Counted from the stretch's first letter, positions 22,146 through 33,380 are shown. The stretch is DNA of 64,000 bases from Chinchilla lanigera (GCF_000276665.1 NW_004955469.1:12136482-12200481), one strand, 5' to 3'. Made by a program: numbers and translations. Notes: generated by a model not told the origin, from the letters alone.

Positions 22146-23065
22146 AGTTAGAGAGGTTGGGAGCTGTCCAAGGCTACGATTTAAAAAGTAATAGACTTTG
22201 CCTGAAAGTAAGGACAGCTCGGATTGATGAGAATTAGCTACCGTAGGCGCCATCCCTGGGGAAAAGTTTATGAACTTGAGGGGAATTTATTTGGGAGAAA
22301 GAATCTGGAAAAGATAACAAGAAGCAAAGTCTACCACAATGAAACCCAATTTCTTGTGAAATTAACTGGGAAGAGTTCACCCCTCTGGGAGAACTGGAAA
22401 GGGAGACCTGTAAGTGCTCTGTGCATTTTGATTGTGGATGCGACTTGAGGCCTTTCCATGATAATACTGCGCTACATAATGTATGGTATTCTTATTTCAT
22501 ATGGTCTGCACAAGACTTACTTTATTTATTAGGAGTTTATGGAGAATTGGCCACATGGCGTACCACGATAACACCGGGGAGTCAGAAGTTTGTGGAATGT
22601 GGGTGCCCGTGCCTCCTGACTCTCTGCGAGTTCTCCTGTCACTGAGCTCACCATTTGCTTTAATAGCCAGGCCCCTGATTAGAGCTCTCATCCTATGCAA
22701 GCTCCCCTTGATGCTCCCTACCCAAGCCCTAGTATTCTGGAGAGCCTACCTTTCTTCCAATAGAATTTGTTTCCAATAAACTATTTTAGTTTTTTTTAAA
22801 AAATGCTCATTGTTACCCACTAGAAAACCATGTAAAAGCTATAAATTGAAATGAAAGTATGTCACACAACTACTCAGGCAAAACCACCAGGGGCACAGTA
22901 ATTATCCTCTGACCTACAACTGCATATCCATATGAAAATGAAAATAAAGTTTGAAGTAAATTTGTAGCTTGGCTTTAAAAACTTCATGTCACTTAATGGA
23001 TGGGCAATAGTGTACCCTGCTATTTTTTTTCTCTTTTTATGTATTGATCAATGCATCAAAAGTTG
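22146..23065. other. Unassigned non-coding stretch
   Basis: About 0.9 kb. It ends near 22777-22785 with CCAATAAACTATTTTAG, a polyadenylation-like AATAAA followed by T/A-rich sequence, so a degraded LTR or retrocopy is possible, but nothing is recognisable inside. Confidence 0.4.
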
Positions 23066-23548
23066 TGTTATGGTTGATACATTGTGTCAGTTTGAGGAGT
23101 CTAGGGGGTTAGCTAGCTGACTCAGCAGTTCTACATCCTGGGGTGAAAAAGCCGTGCCCTTACAGTTCTGGAATGTTGTTCATTGTGTCCATTTGAGAAG
23201 TTCAGAAGGTTAGCTATGTGAGCAAGGGGCCTGGGTCCTTACTTTGTATTCACCCTGAGCCTGTGCAGGAGGAGGGCATGGAGATTATGGGAGCGCTACA
23301 CACCCCTTGGGTGGGGGTAGCCTGCTTACAATATAAGGAGGGAAAAGAAGCTTGCTCCTCACACCCCTTTTTGCTCTTGCTGCTTTTGCTGTCTTGTGCC
23401 ACCTCGAACTGTTGCCCCTGTGCCCTGCCACCCTGCTTTGGGGCCAGCTGATTACGGACTGAAACCCCCACAAACTATAAGCTAGATAAATGTTTCCTTC
23501 CTTAATTCTGGGCATTGGGTATTTTGTCTCAAAGAAAAGAAATCAAGA
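23066..23548 (+). mobile_element. MaLR/ERVL-type LTR with an internal duplication
   Basis: Starts TGTTATGGTTGATAC; near the end has GATTACGGACTGAAACCCCCACAAACTATAAGCTAGATAAATG and GGGCATTGGGTATTTTGTCTCA, as in rodent MaLR LTRs. A block of about 45 bp (23077-23121) recurs at 23178-23222: ATTGTGTC..TTTGAG.AGT...AGG.GGTTAGCTA. The 101-bp spacing means a tandem duplication in the U3 part. Confidence 0.6.
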
Positions 23549-24484
23549 GAGACTTGGGACACAAACACAGGCTAACAAGGCTAAGTTGAATATTACAGCA
23601 GCAAGTACCCGCAGCCCAGTGGGCCCAGATTTGACATCACATGGTTCTCTGATTGGTATCAGATTATTCCTTACGAAGTTTCTGTTGTGAATATATTTTT
23701 ATTTTTAGTTGGCACATGCGATCTAATGAATTTCTGATCCACACACACCCCCATGGTCTGTCCCCCGCTCACCCTGTGGCTTCACGCCACACATGGTGCA
23801 CCCTTCTCTGTGTTCCCCGCCGGGTTCCGACACCAGACTATTGATGTAATCAATGTTTACTTGGGTAGAAACGGGGTGAAGGCGTGACGATGGTGCAGAG
23901 GAGAGTGAGCATCCGCCTCCCACGTACTTTTCCTTTGTCGGTCCTGCTCCGGGACCTACAAGCCAGCCATTCTAACCTCAGGGCTCTACCTCCTGCCACC
24001 ACTGACTGACAGTGTCTGCGCTCCCTCCTCTTCTCCCCATCCCAGACTCTGCCATTCCTCAAGGGAAAGCACCACGATGCTGCTTTGCTTATGAACTTCC
24101 CAAGGCCGTTCACAAATTGCTCTCCCTCTAATATGTGCAATAACTGAGCCTCCTGTGCTCCAACCTTCTCCGGTCTCTCAGCACAAGTGCCCAGGCAGTG
24201 CCTGCTTAGGAAAAGAGTGAGGGAGAGTTGCTCTCCAGAACCAAATGCTCTGTAGATTTCCAGAACAGTTCTAACTATAGGCAGCTGGTGCAAGCATCAG
24301 CATCTGCCCCTCCCACACAATGCCTGTTCTCATAGGCGCGGGGGTCAGACAATGAATGCACCCACATGGCTGGGTGTGGGCTAAGGTTGGCACCTTGGCC
24401 AGCCTCAAATTCCTGTCATGGAGGCAGGCTCTGCTCTGAAGACCTCTCCCAGTGACCTGGCTGAGCGTTAAGTCTTGCCTTGGA
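23549..24484. other. Unassigned non-coding stretch
   Basis: About 0.9 kb. A minus-strand frame of 147 codons (23850-24293) is the longest here, but it shows no known domain, and I see no exon context. Confidence 0.4.
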
Positions 24485-24904
24485 GTATTAATTTCCTGAT
24501 GTTGCCGTAATAAATTGTCACAAATGGGTGGCTTAAAACAATAGGAATTTTCCTCTCACAGTTGTGGGAGGTGGAAGTCCAAGCCCAAGATGTCAGCTGG
24601 GCCACGCTCACTCAAAGGCTTTTGCCTCGTGGCTCCAGGCATTTGCTGGGGCTTGTGCTGGCAACTCTGCTCTCCAGCTCTGTCTTCTGGGTCTTTCCCT
24701 CTGTGTGTCTCTGTCTGTCTCAAATTTTCTTCTTTTTATAAGACATCAGTCATTAGCTTTAGGGTCCACCTGTGAGATCCTTTGGGTTACATCTTAGACG
24801 ACTTTACTGAATTACATCGGCAAAGAGCCTATTTCCAAATAAGGTCGCATTCATAGGTAGCAGGAATTAGCACTTGGACATATTCTGGGGAGAAGGCAAA
24901 ATAT
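24485..24904 (-). mobile_element. MLT1-type MaLR LTR (antisense)
   Basis: GTATTAATTTCCTGATGTTGCCGTAATAAATTG, GTGGCTTAAAACAATAGG, CTCACAGTTGTGGGAGGTGGAAGTCCAAG, TTTATAAGACATCAGTCATTAG, CCTATTTCCAAATAAGGTCGCATTCATAGG in this order is reversed MLT1. The match is good across almost the whole LTR. Confidence 0.85.
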
Positions 24905-25469
24905 CACTCACCACACTTGGCCTGAGTTCCTTTAAAATTATGGCCTATTGGCTTTGTGGCTTAGAAAATGCTAGCGAAGAAGTTCACAGGGGAAAGCAGA
25001 GGGGAAGGAGTGCAGGGCCAAGCTCAAGGCAGTGGAAGGACGGTAAGCAGTGGGAAGCAGGAGAGGCTTCCGTGTGGAGTGCCCTGCAGTCATGCTGCCC
25101 CATATCTCCTGCCTTCAATTCTTCCAGCGTCCAGATTTCTCTTCCAGACAAAAAGAAAATGAGCCACCTTCTTCTGAAACACCCAGTGAAGCTGGTAGGG
25201 ACATGCAAGTCTCTGTAAGCCAAAAAGCTTGGCTGTCCCCTCCTGGGACCCTGGCTGTCACCCTCACTGTGGGGGGACAGATAGGGCACCTGAGCTTACA
25301 TAGACCTTTAACCTGGAGTAGTGAGATTAGGAAGGGAGGGAATGGAGAAAAGGTACGAACCAGAAGCCTGCAGTCTTTTGGGGTGCTTTTCTAGTACCAG
25401 TTCAAGGAAATGAACATATGTCAGATTCCAGAGAAGGAAGAAGAAGATTATGGCTAATGGGTACTCTGT
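24905..25469. other. Unassigned non-coding stretch
   Basis: No gene or repeat recognised; overlapping frames on both strands. Confidence 0.45.
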
Positions 25470-25690
25470 GGTCAGACTGCTGGACTAGAACCCTAGCACC
25501 ATCTGCGGGCTACTGTATGACCTTGAGCAGTGGAGGGGGACTTAACCTCTGTGGGTGTCAGGGCCCTGATTTGTAAAATGGGAGTAGTATAAGTGCCCAC
25601 CTCACACAGTTGCAAGTTGTGAATGAAGTGATATATGTAAAACACACTGCCAGGCACAGAGTAGGTGATGAATAAATACCAGCTGCGAGA
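25470..25690 (+). repeat. MIR SINE, nearly full length
   Basis: GTGGTCAGACTGCTGGACTAGAACCC, ACTGTATGACCTTGAGCAG, TTAACCTCTGTGGGTGTC, TTTGTAAAATGGGAGTAGTATAAG and CACTGCCAGGCACAGAGTAGGTGATGAATAAATA follow MIR from end to end. Confidence 0.85.
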
Positions 25691-25839
25691 ATTGAAGGGG
25701 AAAATTCATCAGCATGGCTCTGATGAAAAAAATAATGAGAGACACTGGTTGCTTTGTTCAGTGAGCCATGCCCAGAAATAAAGTTTAACAAGAGGTCAAT
25801 ATTGAAGCCCTAGTAGCTCGGAAGGCACAGAGGGCTGAG

Positions 25840-26330
25840 AAGGCACCACGCTCCGCTCCTTTTCGGTTGGCAGCAGAGCGCTCCTCTCCAGTCTGAGGGC
25901 TGGCGTTCCAGCCAAGAGATAAACAGAATGGACTCTAAGCTGCACATTGTTCTCCAGCAGGCCTGGCCCCGGCCCAGCTGGGGAGAGCATTTCCTTTCCA
26001 GCATTCCAAGAGGCGGCGGTGCTGAAAGATAATTAAAACTCAGCAGCAACTGCGAAAGCGGGACTAAGCCCTCCTGAGCGTGGAGGAGATGGGGCAGCCC
26101 GCATTAATGATTAAAGACACCCACATCTGCGCGGCGTGAAGGACAAATGTGAAGATGCAAGCTGTCAGCTTAGCATGGTGTTTGTCTGTCTGGATGATTT
26201 GTTGGTGACAGGCATCAAAGAGGCTCTCCAAAGTCATTTTTTTTTTTTTTTTTTTGGAGTCTGGTTGACAAACAGCTTGAACTTCACCTGACTTTACCCT
26301 GCCGCCGCACAGAGATTCTGGAAAATCTTG
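25840..26330. promoter_or_regulatory. Candidate enhancer-like block (CpG-containing, homeobox motifs)
   Basis: A repeat-free block that keeps many CpGs beside AT-rich homeodomain-type sites: GATAATTAAAAC (26028), ATTAATGATTAAAG (26103), and a TEAD-like GCATTCC (26001). A run of 19 T lies at 26237-26255. The mix resembles conserved developmental enhancers. Function is inferred from composition only. Confidence 0.35.
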
Positions 26331-27044
26331 GTTTCAGTGGTCTCTCACATAGGCCCATGATGCTGGTCATATCTCGCTCCCCCGTCCGTCACTGGAAAAA
26401 TGGAGAGGCAGAGAAATGAGGCACGTGGTAGAGTGTGGCAGGGAGCCGGGGGCCAGAACCTTCCGGATGTAGGCAGCTGTGACTCAGCTCGATGGGCCTT
26501 GCCACACACCAGTCTCTACACCCCAATGGGGGGGACTTCCAGGTCGGTCAGAGGTAGAGCCTGGGGATGGCACTGATTTCCATCTCCGGGAATCCCAAGG
26601 ACAAGGCAGCCAAAGATGACAAAGGCCATTGTGCCAACCCACACCAGAGTCTGAGTAGCCAGCCTACTGCCAGGATTGGGACGAGATGCAGTTTTCATTC
26701 TCAGCTGCCTTTTACATGTCTTTCTGAGTTACTGCCCTCCTAAGGGGCACGCCTTAGACTGCAGTCATAGTGGACCTGCCAGCAAGCTGTTCTAGGTGTG
26801 GACCAAGCCTCTCTCCTTCTTCCGTGCTCCCATCCACAAAGGCAGAGCAGAAGCTGCCATCCTTACACAGAGGGACACTCTCTCTCCAAACACCTCTGAT
26901 TGGTCTGAGATGTGCATGTTCGCTCAAGACTAGGGTCATGTTTATTTTCTCTCCTGGTGTTCCAATAACAGCTATGACTTGGAACTTCAGGGCCATCAGA
27001 CTGGGAGCAGAGAAAGCCTAAAGTGACAAGTCAAAGCATCCTAA
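26331..27044. other. Unassigned non-coding stretch
   Basis: About 0.7 kb, GC-moderate, with no recognised repeat. Frames at 26754-27021 overlap on both strands. Confidence 0.45.
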
Positions 27045-27215
27045 ACTCTAATCCCAATTCCACTCCTTACTAGCTATGGGTCTGTGGGAGAACTTCCTGG
27101 AATTGATGAATAAGAGTAGGAATACCTATCACAGGGGGTTGCTGAGATGCTTGTGTGAGATAATAGATATCAGGAGTCAAAGCTAGAGGTAAACAATAAA
27201 TGTGATCCTCTTTCT
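27045..27215 (+). repeat. MIR SINE
   Basis: AATCCCAATTCCACTCCTTACTAGCTATGGGTCTGTGGGAGAAC, AATACCTATCACAGGGGGTTGCTGAGATG and GGTAAACAATAAATG keep the MIR order, with the Thr-like CTCATCTGTAAAATGG section worn away. Confidence 0.75.
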
Positions 27216-27320
27216 CTCTTCCTTCCTTAGTGTCCAAGATCAGGCAAGATCAGGGCAGCCTGAGCAATGTGGTCCCAATCCACTGTCTAAATACTATAAT
27301 TGCAATTAAGCAGGGAGTTT

Positions 27321-27424
27321 TTGTTTGTTTGTTTGTTTTGGTTTTTCTCCGGAACCGGGAACCGAACTCACGACCTTGCGCTTGCCAGGCAAGCGCTTTG
27401 CCGCTGAGCTAAATCCCCAGCCCC
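27321..27424 (-). mobile_element. ID-family SINE (antisense)
   Basis: TTTCTCCGGAACCGGGAACCGAACTCACGACCTTGCGCTTGCCAGGCAAGCGC... is a near-consensus antisense ID body with CpGs intact. A perfect 13-bp target duplication, AAGCAGGGAGTTT, lies at 27308-27320 and 27425-27437. Confidence 0.95.
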
Positions 27425-27437
27425 AAGCAGGGAGTTT

Positions 27438-28064
27438 AACTGAACCTAAATATAGGTCTTGCCAGCTCACAAAACATATTTTAACCATGGAAACATATTT
27501 ATACGATGGTTTTAATACAAGAAACACTTACTGAGGAATGACAGTATAAACAATGAGTTATATGCCCAATGATATGTGATACTACATGTGACACACAAAT
27601 TTTAGGACTGCTAGCTGCGCCTATGACCAGGATAATGTGATGGGGTCCCCCAGCCTCCCTGCTTTACCTGTCCATGAAGAGCCCCTTTGGACAAAGTCAG
27701 GAGGACCTATGTTAGCCAGGTTTCTGCCTAAGTGGGTTGTGCTATTACCGTGGGCTGCTAGTAGAGTTTGTCTACGATCTTCAGAGAGTTCATGATCTCT
27801 CACATCCTCTGATCCCCTTAAAGCAGAAGAAATTGCTACAGTATGCTAGAGAAGTTATGGAAAGTCACACAAACAGAGACAGCAGGGCCTTTGAATGGGG
27901 AGGAAATGGATTTGGGGACAGCAGTTAGCAATGCAAGTAAAGGCAGAGACAGCCAAAGGAGCGATGTCAGCCCACAGACGGAAGCAGGTCACAACTATAG
28001 ATCCTAATTATCAGCGGTAACCAGGAAATTTTTTGCTCCTATCACAGGCTGCCTTATAATACAG
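27438..28064. other. Unassigned non-coding stretch
   Basis: No gene or repeat recognised. Confidence 0.45.
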
Positions 28065-28230
28065 GTTTTATTTTGTATAGTGTTATTTGATCCTCAAGAA
28101 ACTCTTCAGAGCCAATCTATAGGCATGATTAATATCTAAATTTTGTTGATGAGAAAACCAAGGTAGGGAAGGTGTCATTCCAGGTCACACTGCCGGCAGA
28201 TAGTGGAGCCAGGCCTCTGGCTCGGGTCTG
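28065..28230 (-). repeat. MIR SINE (antisense)
   Basis: TTTGATCCTCAAGAAACTC, TTGTTGATGAGAAAACCAAGG, AGGTCACACTGCCGGCAGATAGTGGAGCCAGG are the reversed MIR blocks. Confidence 0.75.
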
Positions 28231-28317
28231 TATGCTTTCTGAGTCCCTGAGTTACCATATCTACACCGTTCTTAATACTGAAGTGGAAGAGAGCCACAGG
28301 AATCAGCCCTTTATGAC

Positions 28318-28455
28318 TCTGGGTGTGGTCCCTGGCCCAGCCTGCTGCGCATCACTTGCAAGCTTTTAGATATCCCAAACCTCGGGCCCCACCCAAACCT
28401 ACTGAGTTTGAATCTGCTTTTAACAAGACCTCAGTCATCCTGTGTGTACCTTCAA
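28318..28455 (+). mobile_element. MER5/MER20-like hAT-Charlie mini-element
   Basis: GTGTGGTCCCTGGCCCAGCC..GCATCACTTGCAAGCTTTTAGATATCCCAAACCTCGGGCCCCACCCAAACCTACTGAGTTTGAATCTG is the signature of this group: GTGGTCCC...CATCACCTG...GGCCCCACCC..CCTACTGAATC. Confidence 0.75.
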
Positions 28456-29129
28456 AGCTCGAGCATCCCAGCTCTGGATTAACCCATCAATTCTCATCTG
28501 TCTCTCTCCCAGCCTGAGCATTCCAGTGAATTCCAAGGGAAAATAAGGTTTCCTGGTCACGTGACTTTAAGGAAAACTAAGACAAGCAAAACCAAACTGG
28601 CTTCTTAATGGAGCTCTCAGAGCCTTGAATAAGCAGATGTATATATTAAGATGTTCTCACTGGGGATGAAATTTACAGTATTCCTCAAATGTGTTTGACC
28701 TTGGAGACATCTCCTTTTTATTTTTTGAGACATTTGCAAAATTAGTATACTAAATAATTCACCTTAGAAAATGACTGATTTCGATCAAATGCCTTGTAAC
28801 ACAGCTATATAAACAAGTCCAGAGACATTATCAACTTGTTCAAGGTGTGCAAGGTGGCGGCCACCTCCTGACCATTTGGTGGCCCCAGATGGGCTCCTCT
28901 CTACCAGGTGCTACCGCCTGTCTGCACAGACCTCCGCCTGGTTTCCCTCCATGTGGATATCAAGCCTTTCACCTTTTCAGTGTGACCCTGGCACCCAGGC
29001 CTCATACTCACAGAGTGGGTGCAAATCATGCTGGGAGCCACAGCTGCTGGAGGACAAAGTCCTCTAGCAGAGACATGAAAAAGCAGAACAAGTGCCCTCC
29101 TAAATGCCAGACAAGGTATTTGGCCCCTT
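28456..29129. other. Unassigned non-coding stretch
   Basis: No gene or repeat recognised. Overlapping open frames on both strands at 28847-29161 have no known domain. Confidence 0.45.
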
Positions 29130-29285
29130 GGACATTTTATTTGACTTTGGTCTCCCAATAGTTTTGTGAGAAACTACTGTCTTCGTTCTCAGTTTGCAAG
29201 CTAGGAAGCAGAGGTACAGACAGTTTGAGTCATTTGTCAGCTGAGGTACTGAGATGTGAACCCTCTGATTCTGGCTCTAGCACTC
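29130..29285 (-). repeat. MIR SINE (antisense)
   Basis: CCCAATAGTTTTGTGAGAAACTACTGTC, AGCTAGGAAGCAGAGGTACAGACAG, TTTGTCAGCTGAGGTACTGAGATGTGAACCCTCTGATTCTGGCTC is reversed MIR. Confidence 0.7.
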
Positions 29286-30099
29286 TTTTAGGAGGAGGCC
29301 TTTTAGTGTGGGTAGCCAGACCTAGGGAGAGAAAATGGAATAAGGCTGAGCAACCTCCCTGCTCTTGAAAGTGGAGGGCAGCGCAGCGCTGGCCTGGACA
29401 TGTTTGAGCCCTTAGGATCAGATCTATAGTAAGAGCACAGAGCCATAGAAGGTGAATCCCCAAACCAGACCCTACAACAATGAAATCTGAAGCTCCAGGA
29501 GGAGTCCCAGGGCCAGTTTGTTCAAACTTCCTGAGTGATTCCAAACCAGAGTCAAGGCCAAGAACAAAACTCCTACTTTATGAGGACATCAGCCCTAGAG
29601 TGCTGAGGCCACTTTCTCAAAGTCTGTGACACCAGGGTCTTCTAGTTCTCCATCAGCTAGAAGTGGGCATCAGAACTGCTGTGTAACAGAATAACTAAGC
29701 CTCAGGATGAAAGGCTTGGATGTACTTAAATGGTCTGATGGTTTGTGTTCAAGAAACACCAGTCCCTCCTGTACTTTCCCTCTCCCTTCTAGACAATAAA
29801 GAAGGTATCAGCAACGATGGGCTTGAGAGACTGACCATCCATGAGCCTTAAGGACAGGCCAGCACTTGGGGTCCCTGGAGGTGTTATCTGACCACACAAC
29901 CCTGGGAAAGTGTGTGTGAGATGGGAAAGTCAAGCGTGTTTCCTATTCTCACACAATTCTCAATACAATACTTCAGGCCCTAGACCTGTGGGAGCTGTTT
30001 TCTCATGCGCTAAGCAGGCAGTTCTCCAGAAGACACCGTTTGTGTGTCCTATAATTTTACTCAGTTCTGATTTCACCTACCTGGAGGAAATGCCAGTTC
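29286..30099. other. Unassigned non-coding stretch
   Basis: About 0.8 kb; no recognised repeat or exon. Confidence 0.4.
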
Positions 30100-31045
30100 C
30101 CCCAGGTTGAGGACAAAGTCCCACAAGATTGCCCTCCTCCTTCCGCACCAGTTGCAAATGGTAGGTCTTCACTTTGACCCATGACCACCTGGCTATAAAC
30201 CAAAGTTCCTACCATCACCTCTCGGGGATCAATTAATTTACTACAGAGGTTCATAGAACCCAGGGAAGCACTTTATGTTTACACATTTATTAGAACAGCT
30301 ATTACAAAGGATATAGATGAACAGCCAAACAGGAGAGATAGGCAGGACATGTGGGAAGGGCGTGGAGTTCTGCACCCTCTCAGGGTATGCTGCTTCCAGG
30401 CACAACCATGCACTCAGCTCTCCAAACCCAGTCCTTTGGGTGTCAAAGGAAGTTTCAATACATAAGCATGATTGATTAAATCATCAGCTATTGTGATTGA
30501 CTCAAACTTTTATCCTTATCCCCTCCCTAGAGTTGAAAGTTCCACCCAGCTAATTGCAGGGTTGGTTCCCTTGGCAACCAACCTCCATCCTGAGGCTATC
30601 CAGAAGCTCACTAAGAATCACAGCATTTGAACAAAAGATGCTCCAATCACCCAGGAAATGCCAAGGGATTTGAGAGCTCTGTGTCAGACATTCCTATCAC
30701 TCAGGACTTACAGAGGCCTTAGAAGCTCTGTGTCATAAAGCATTATGCATTTCAAGTAGGTAGAAGAAAGGTTTTCAAAGGTTCTCATCACAAAGAAATG
30801 ATAAATGCATGAGCTGATGGGTAAGCTAACTACTTGATCTGACCAATATATAATGCATACAGGTACTTGAAACATCAAATTGTATCCCACACATATGTTA
30901 CTTATAAAGTGTCAAAAAAGACAAATAGTAGAAGTTTCTCCCAGTGCAAGAGTATTCAGGAGGGTTTTTCAATGGTTTTAGAGGCTTATGTCTGAAACCA
31001 AGGGACAGAAACCAAACATATCTCTTGTTATGTTACAGTACCACT
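30100..31045 (-). mobile_element. ERVL-type LTR (antisense), split by an L1 fragment
   Basis: 30200-30725 contains a block order I know from a mammalian ERVL-class LTR read in reverse: GGATATAGATGAACAGCCAAACAGGAGAGATA, AAGCATGATTGATTAAATCATCAGCTATTG, CATCCTGAGGCTATCCAGAAGC, AAAAGATGCTCCAATCACCCAGGAAATGCCAAGG. The LTR's end, AGGGACAGAAACCAAACATATCTCTTGTTATG, is found only after a gap, at 30998-31035. The gap holds an L1 piece. Left limit is approximate. Confidence 0.65.
30765..30925 (+). mobile_element. L1 3'-end fragment inside the LTR
   Basis: CATCACAAAGAAATGATAAATGCATGAGCTGATGGGTAAGCTAACTACTTGATCTGACCAATATATAATGCATACAGG and ATTGTATCCCACACATATGTTAC are the terminal 3' UTR of an L1MA/L1MB-type element, ending in an A-rich tail at 30914-30921. 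Confidence 0.75.
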
Positions 31046-31237
31046 GGATCCGTGTGCCTCATTCAAGATGCCATAGCAGCCACAGGGGAGACCTGCCCAG
31101 GTGAGGCGGAGAAGGGTAAGATTGCTGCTTCTAAACTGGAGAGACAGCCCGGAGCTGGGAGATGCTGCTCGCCAGGAGATGCAGTGACTGACACCAAGTA
31201 AGTGGTGGCGGGAACTTCATTGTAAAGAACTTCGTAG
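31046..31237. other. Unassigned spacer
   Basis: Unique sequence between the LTR end and the ID element. Confidence 0.4.
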
Positions 31238-31354
31238 AGGAGCTGGGGATTTAGCTCACCGGCAAAGCGCTTGCCTGGCAAGCGCAAGGTCGTGAGTTCG
31301 GTTCCCGGTACCGGAGAAAAACCAAAACCAAAAAAAAAAAAAAAAAAAAAAAAA
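31238..31354 (+). mobile_element. Young-looking ID-family SINE with long A tail
   Basis: GAGCTGGGGATTTAGCTCACCGG, AAGCGCTTGCCTGGCAAGCGCAAGG, TCGTGAGTTCGGTTCCCGGTACCGG is an essentially complete tRNA-Ala/BC1-like body. Box A-like TTAGCTCACCGG and box B-like GTTCGGTTCCC are intact and all expected CpGs remain. The tail is (AAACC)n followed by about 24 A. No clear target duplication is visible. Pol III transcription is plausible but not shown. Confidence 0.9.
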
Positions 31355-33174
31355 TGATTGGTTAAAATCATAGTCTAAATATCTTAAACTGTTACCAGTG
31401 TTTATTTCCAGTGTGGTGGAATGACGCTAGACTTTCACTTTCTTGGTTGTCCGTTACCTTGATATTTACCTTTTTTCATAACAATCATTGTACTACTTTT
31501 GTCATGAAAAGTAATGAATTTCAGAATGCTGTATAAATATTTGCAGAACACTAGTTACCTCTGCTTTTAAATGGACTTTTAGGAAGAAATAAGTCATTTG
31601 GAGAAAGATCTTTAAATCATTACAAATTATTTCCTGCGTCCAGTGACAGCTTCCTTAGTTCTGAGGTTACACTCCACTTGCCCAAACAGAAGCCTTTGGA
31701 GCCTACTCAGCTTTGCCACCCCCATGACTGCTTTGCCATCTAGAGCATCCCTGCCCTCCTCTCCACCCTCCCAGCGCCCAGAAGCACTGTCCGGCATAGC
31801 CACATCAGAGGCTCACCTGCTTCTCCTTCCTTCCCCACTGTGAAGTAGACTTCTGCCTCCAGTTTGTAGGATTACTTTCCTGTTAACCGAATGACCTCTT
31901 CCAGTGCAGGGGCAGGTGGCAACTCCAAAATGTGACTGGACTGCAGAAATCTTTTAGTTTGTAGCAGAAAGTGGCCTCAACCCAGGCTGCCTTGATGGGA
32001 TATAATAGTAGACAGCCTCGGAGAGCACATCAAGACAAGAAAACTTTCGGAAAAGAAACCACAGATGACCTCGATACACAGGGTTCACATCCACAGGGCA
32101 GACTCTCAGAGGCTGGAGATAGGCATCTGCCTGGGTCTGCAGACTCCCATGGGTGTAAGCGGATCTCTAGTGTTCAAAAGGTACAGGTTTGCCACAAAAC
32201 ACAGTCCCTCAATGAGACTATCACTTCATTGCGCATTCACCACAAATCACAGCAAGCTCCCCTGCTGATGGAAAAGCCAGCTGGTGGGCCTTAATCCCTT
32301 AATGTTTCTCAGAATTTCTAGGCTGGCACCTCTAACTTGGTACCACATCATCTTCTGTTACATGCCCTATAAGACTCCCCATGTGTGTGACATAAACACC
32401 CCAAGATCTGTTGGGACCAGTTCTTTAGGTCCTGTTTCATCTGCTGCCAAAATTCTCTTGTTCTCTTCCTACCCAGCTCCAGACCCTTGATGCCACCCAT
32501 CCCTTCACCTGTGAGGGAAACCCAACTGCTCCATTGCAGGAGATGCCTGGAGTACCTGGGTTGAACCAAAGGCACCAGAATTTTAGGAGTTCTTTTAATC
32601 CTTTAATGGCCAAAAGGACTTGAGGATCTGGTGCTGACTGGAAAAGGCATCGCCTTTCCCATGGAACTCAGCGCAAAAGACCTTCGTGATTACAGGAATC
32701 TGAACTATGAAGTCACTGGCCGGGGACAAGGCCTGGCTCAGAGATGGATGAAGTGTTTCTCTGGCAGGGAACCTGGCCTCTGTGTGCCTGGGAAGTGGCG
32801 GGGCTTAGCTCCTGAGTAGGATCTCTGGTGCTGACAGCTGGGAGCCAGGGCTCCAGGGCCACTTGCTGCATAGGAGTTGATGGTCCTGGTGCAGGAGAAG
32901 CCCTTCCCAAGGGGAGTGGGGCTCCCAGTCTGCAGACACCCACAGGCTGGCCCCTCAGAGGGCTCCTGTGGTGTCCGAGCCATCATAGGCACCTGCTGTG
33001 ATTATCAGCTCAAACTGAGTGTTTCTGGAGTGTGGACAGAGGGCGGAGGGAGATAAGCTGCCCTGGGCTTCCTGCCAGGCAGCTCAGAGCCCAGAGGAGC
33101 CTGGGAGTCCTGGGATACTCTGCATCCACTCGGTAGCAATCTCAGCCTGCGGGGTTGAGTTTTGGAAACCAAAA
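31355..33174. other. Unassigned non-coding stretch
   Basis: About 1.8 kb without recognised repeats. At 32176-32265 two ACCACAAA/CCACAAAA RUNX-like motifs lie within 80 bp. Frames here (for example 31971-32294 and 32631-32992) lack family features. Confidence 0.4.
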
Positions 33175-33380
33175 GATCTGTCCACTTGTGGCTAAACATG
33201 TGACTGTAGGCAGATCACTAACCCTTTTGAGCTTCAGTGTTTTCATCTGTAAAATGGGATATTCCTACCTACCATACCCACTTCACAGTCTTTGGGACTT
33301 CAAGTAGATCATCACATACAGCGTCTAGCCAGTCACTACCTACAGCACATAGTAAACACTGAGTACTGTATTTCTTCCTC
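33175..33380 (+). repeat. MIR SINE
   Basis: CATGTGACTGTAGGCAGATCACTAACCCTTTTGAGCTTCAGTGTTTTCATCTGTAAAATGGGATATTCCTACC and CAGCACATAGTAAACACTGAG keep the MIR order. Confidence 0.85.

Noticed and set aside
22146..22785. Retrocopy or LTR ending at AATAAA
   Set aside because: Only the terminal AATAAA is suggestive; no parent sequence, poly-A run or target duplication found.
23850..24293. 147-codon minus-strand frame
   Set aside because: No recognisable domain and no neighbouring exon or splice pattern; kept as unassigned sequence.
31250..31320. tRNA gene, from tRNA-like boxes A and B
   Set aside because: It is the tRNA-Ala-derived body of an ID SINE with an A tail; it does not fold as a complete tRNA gene.
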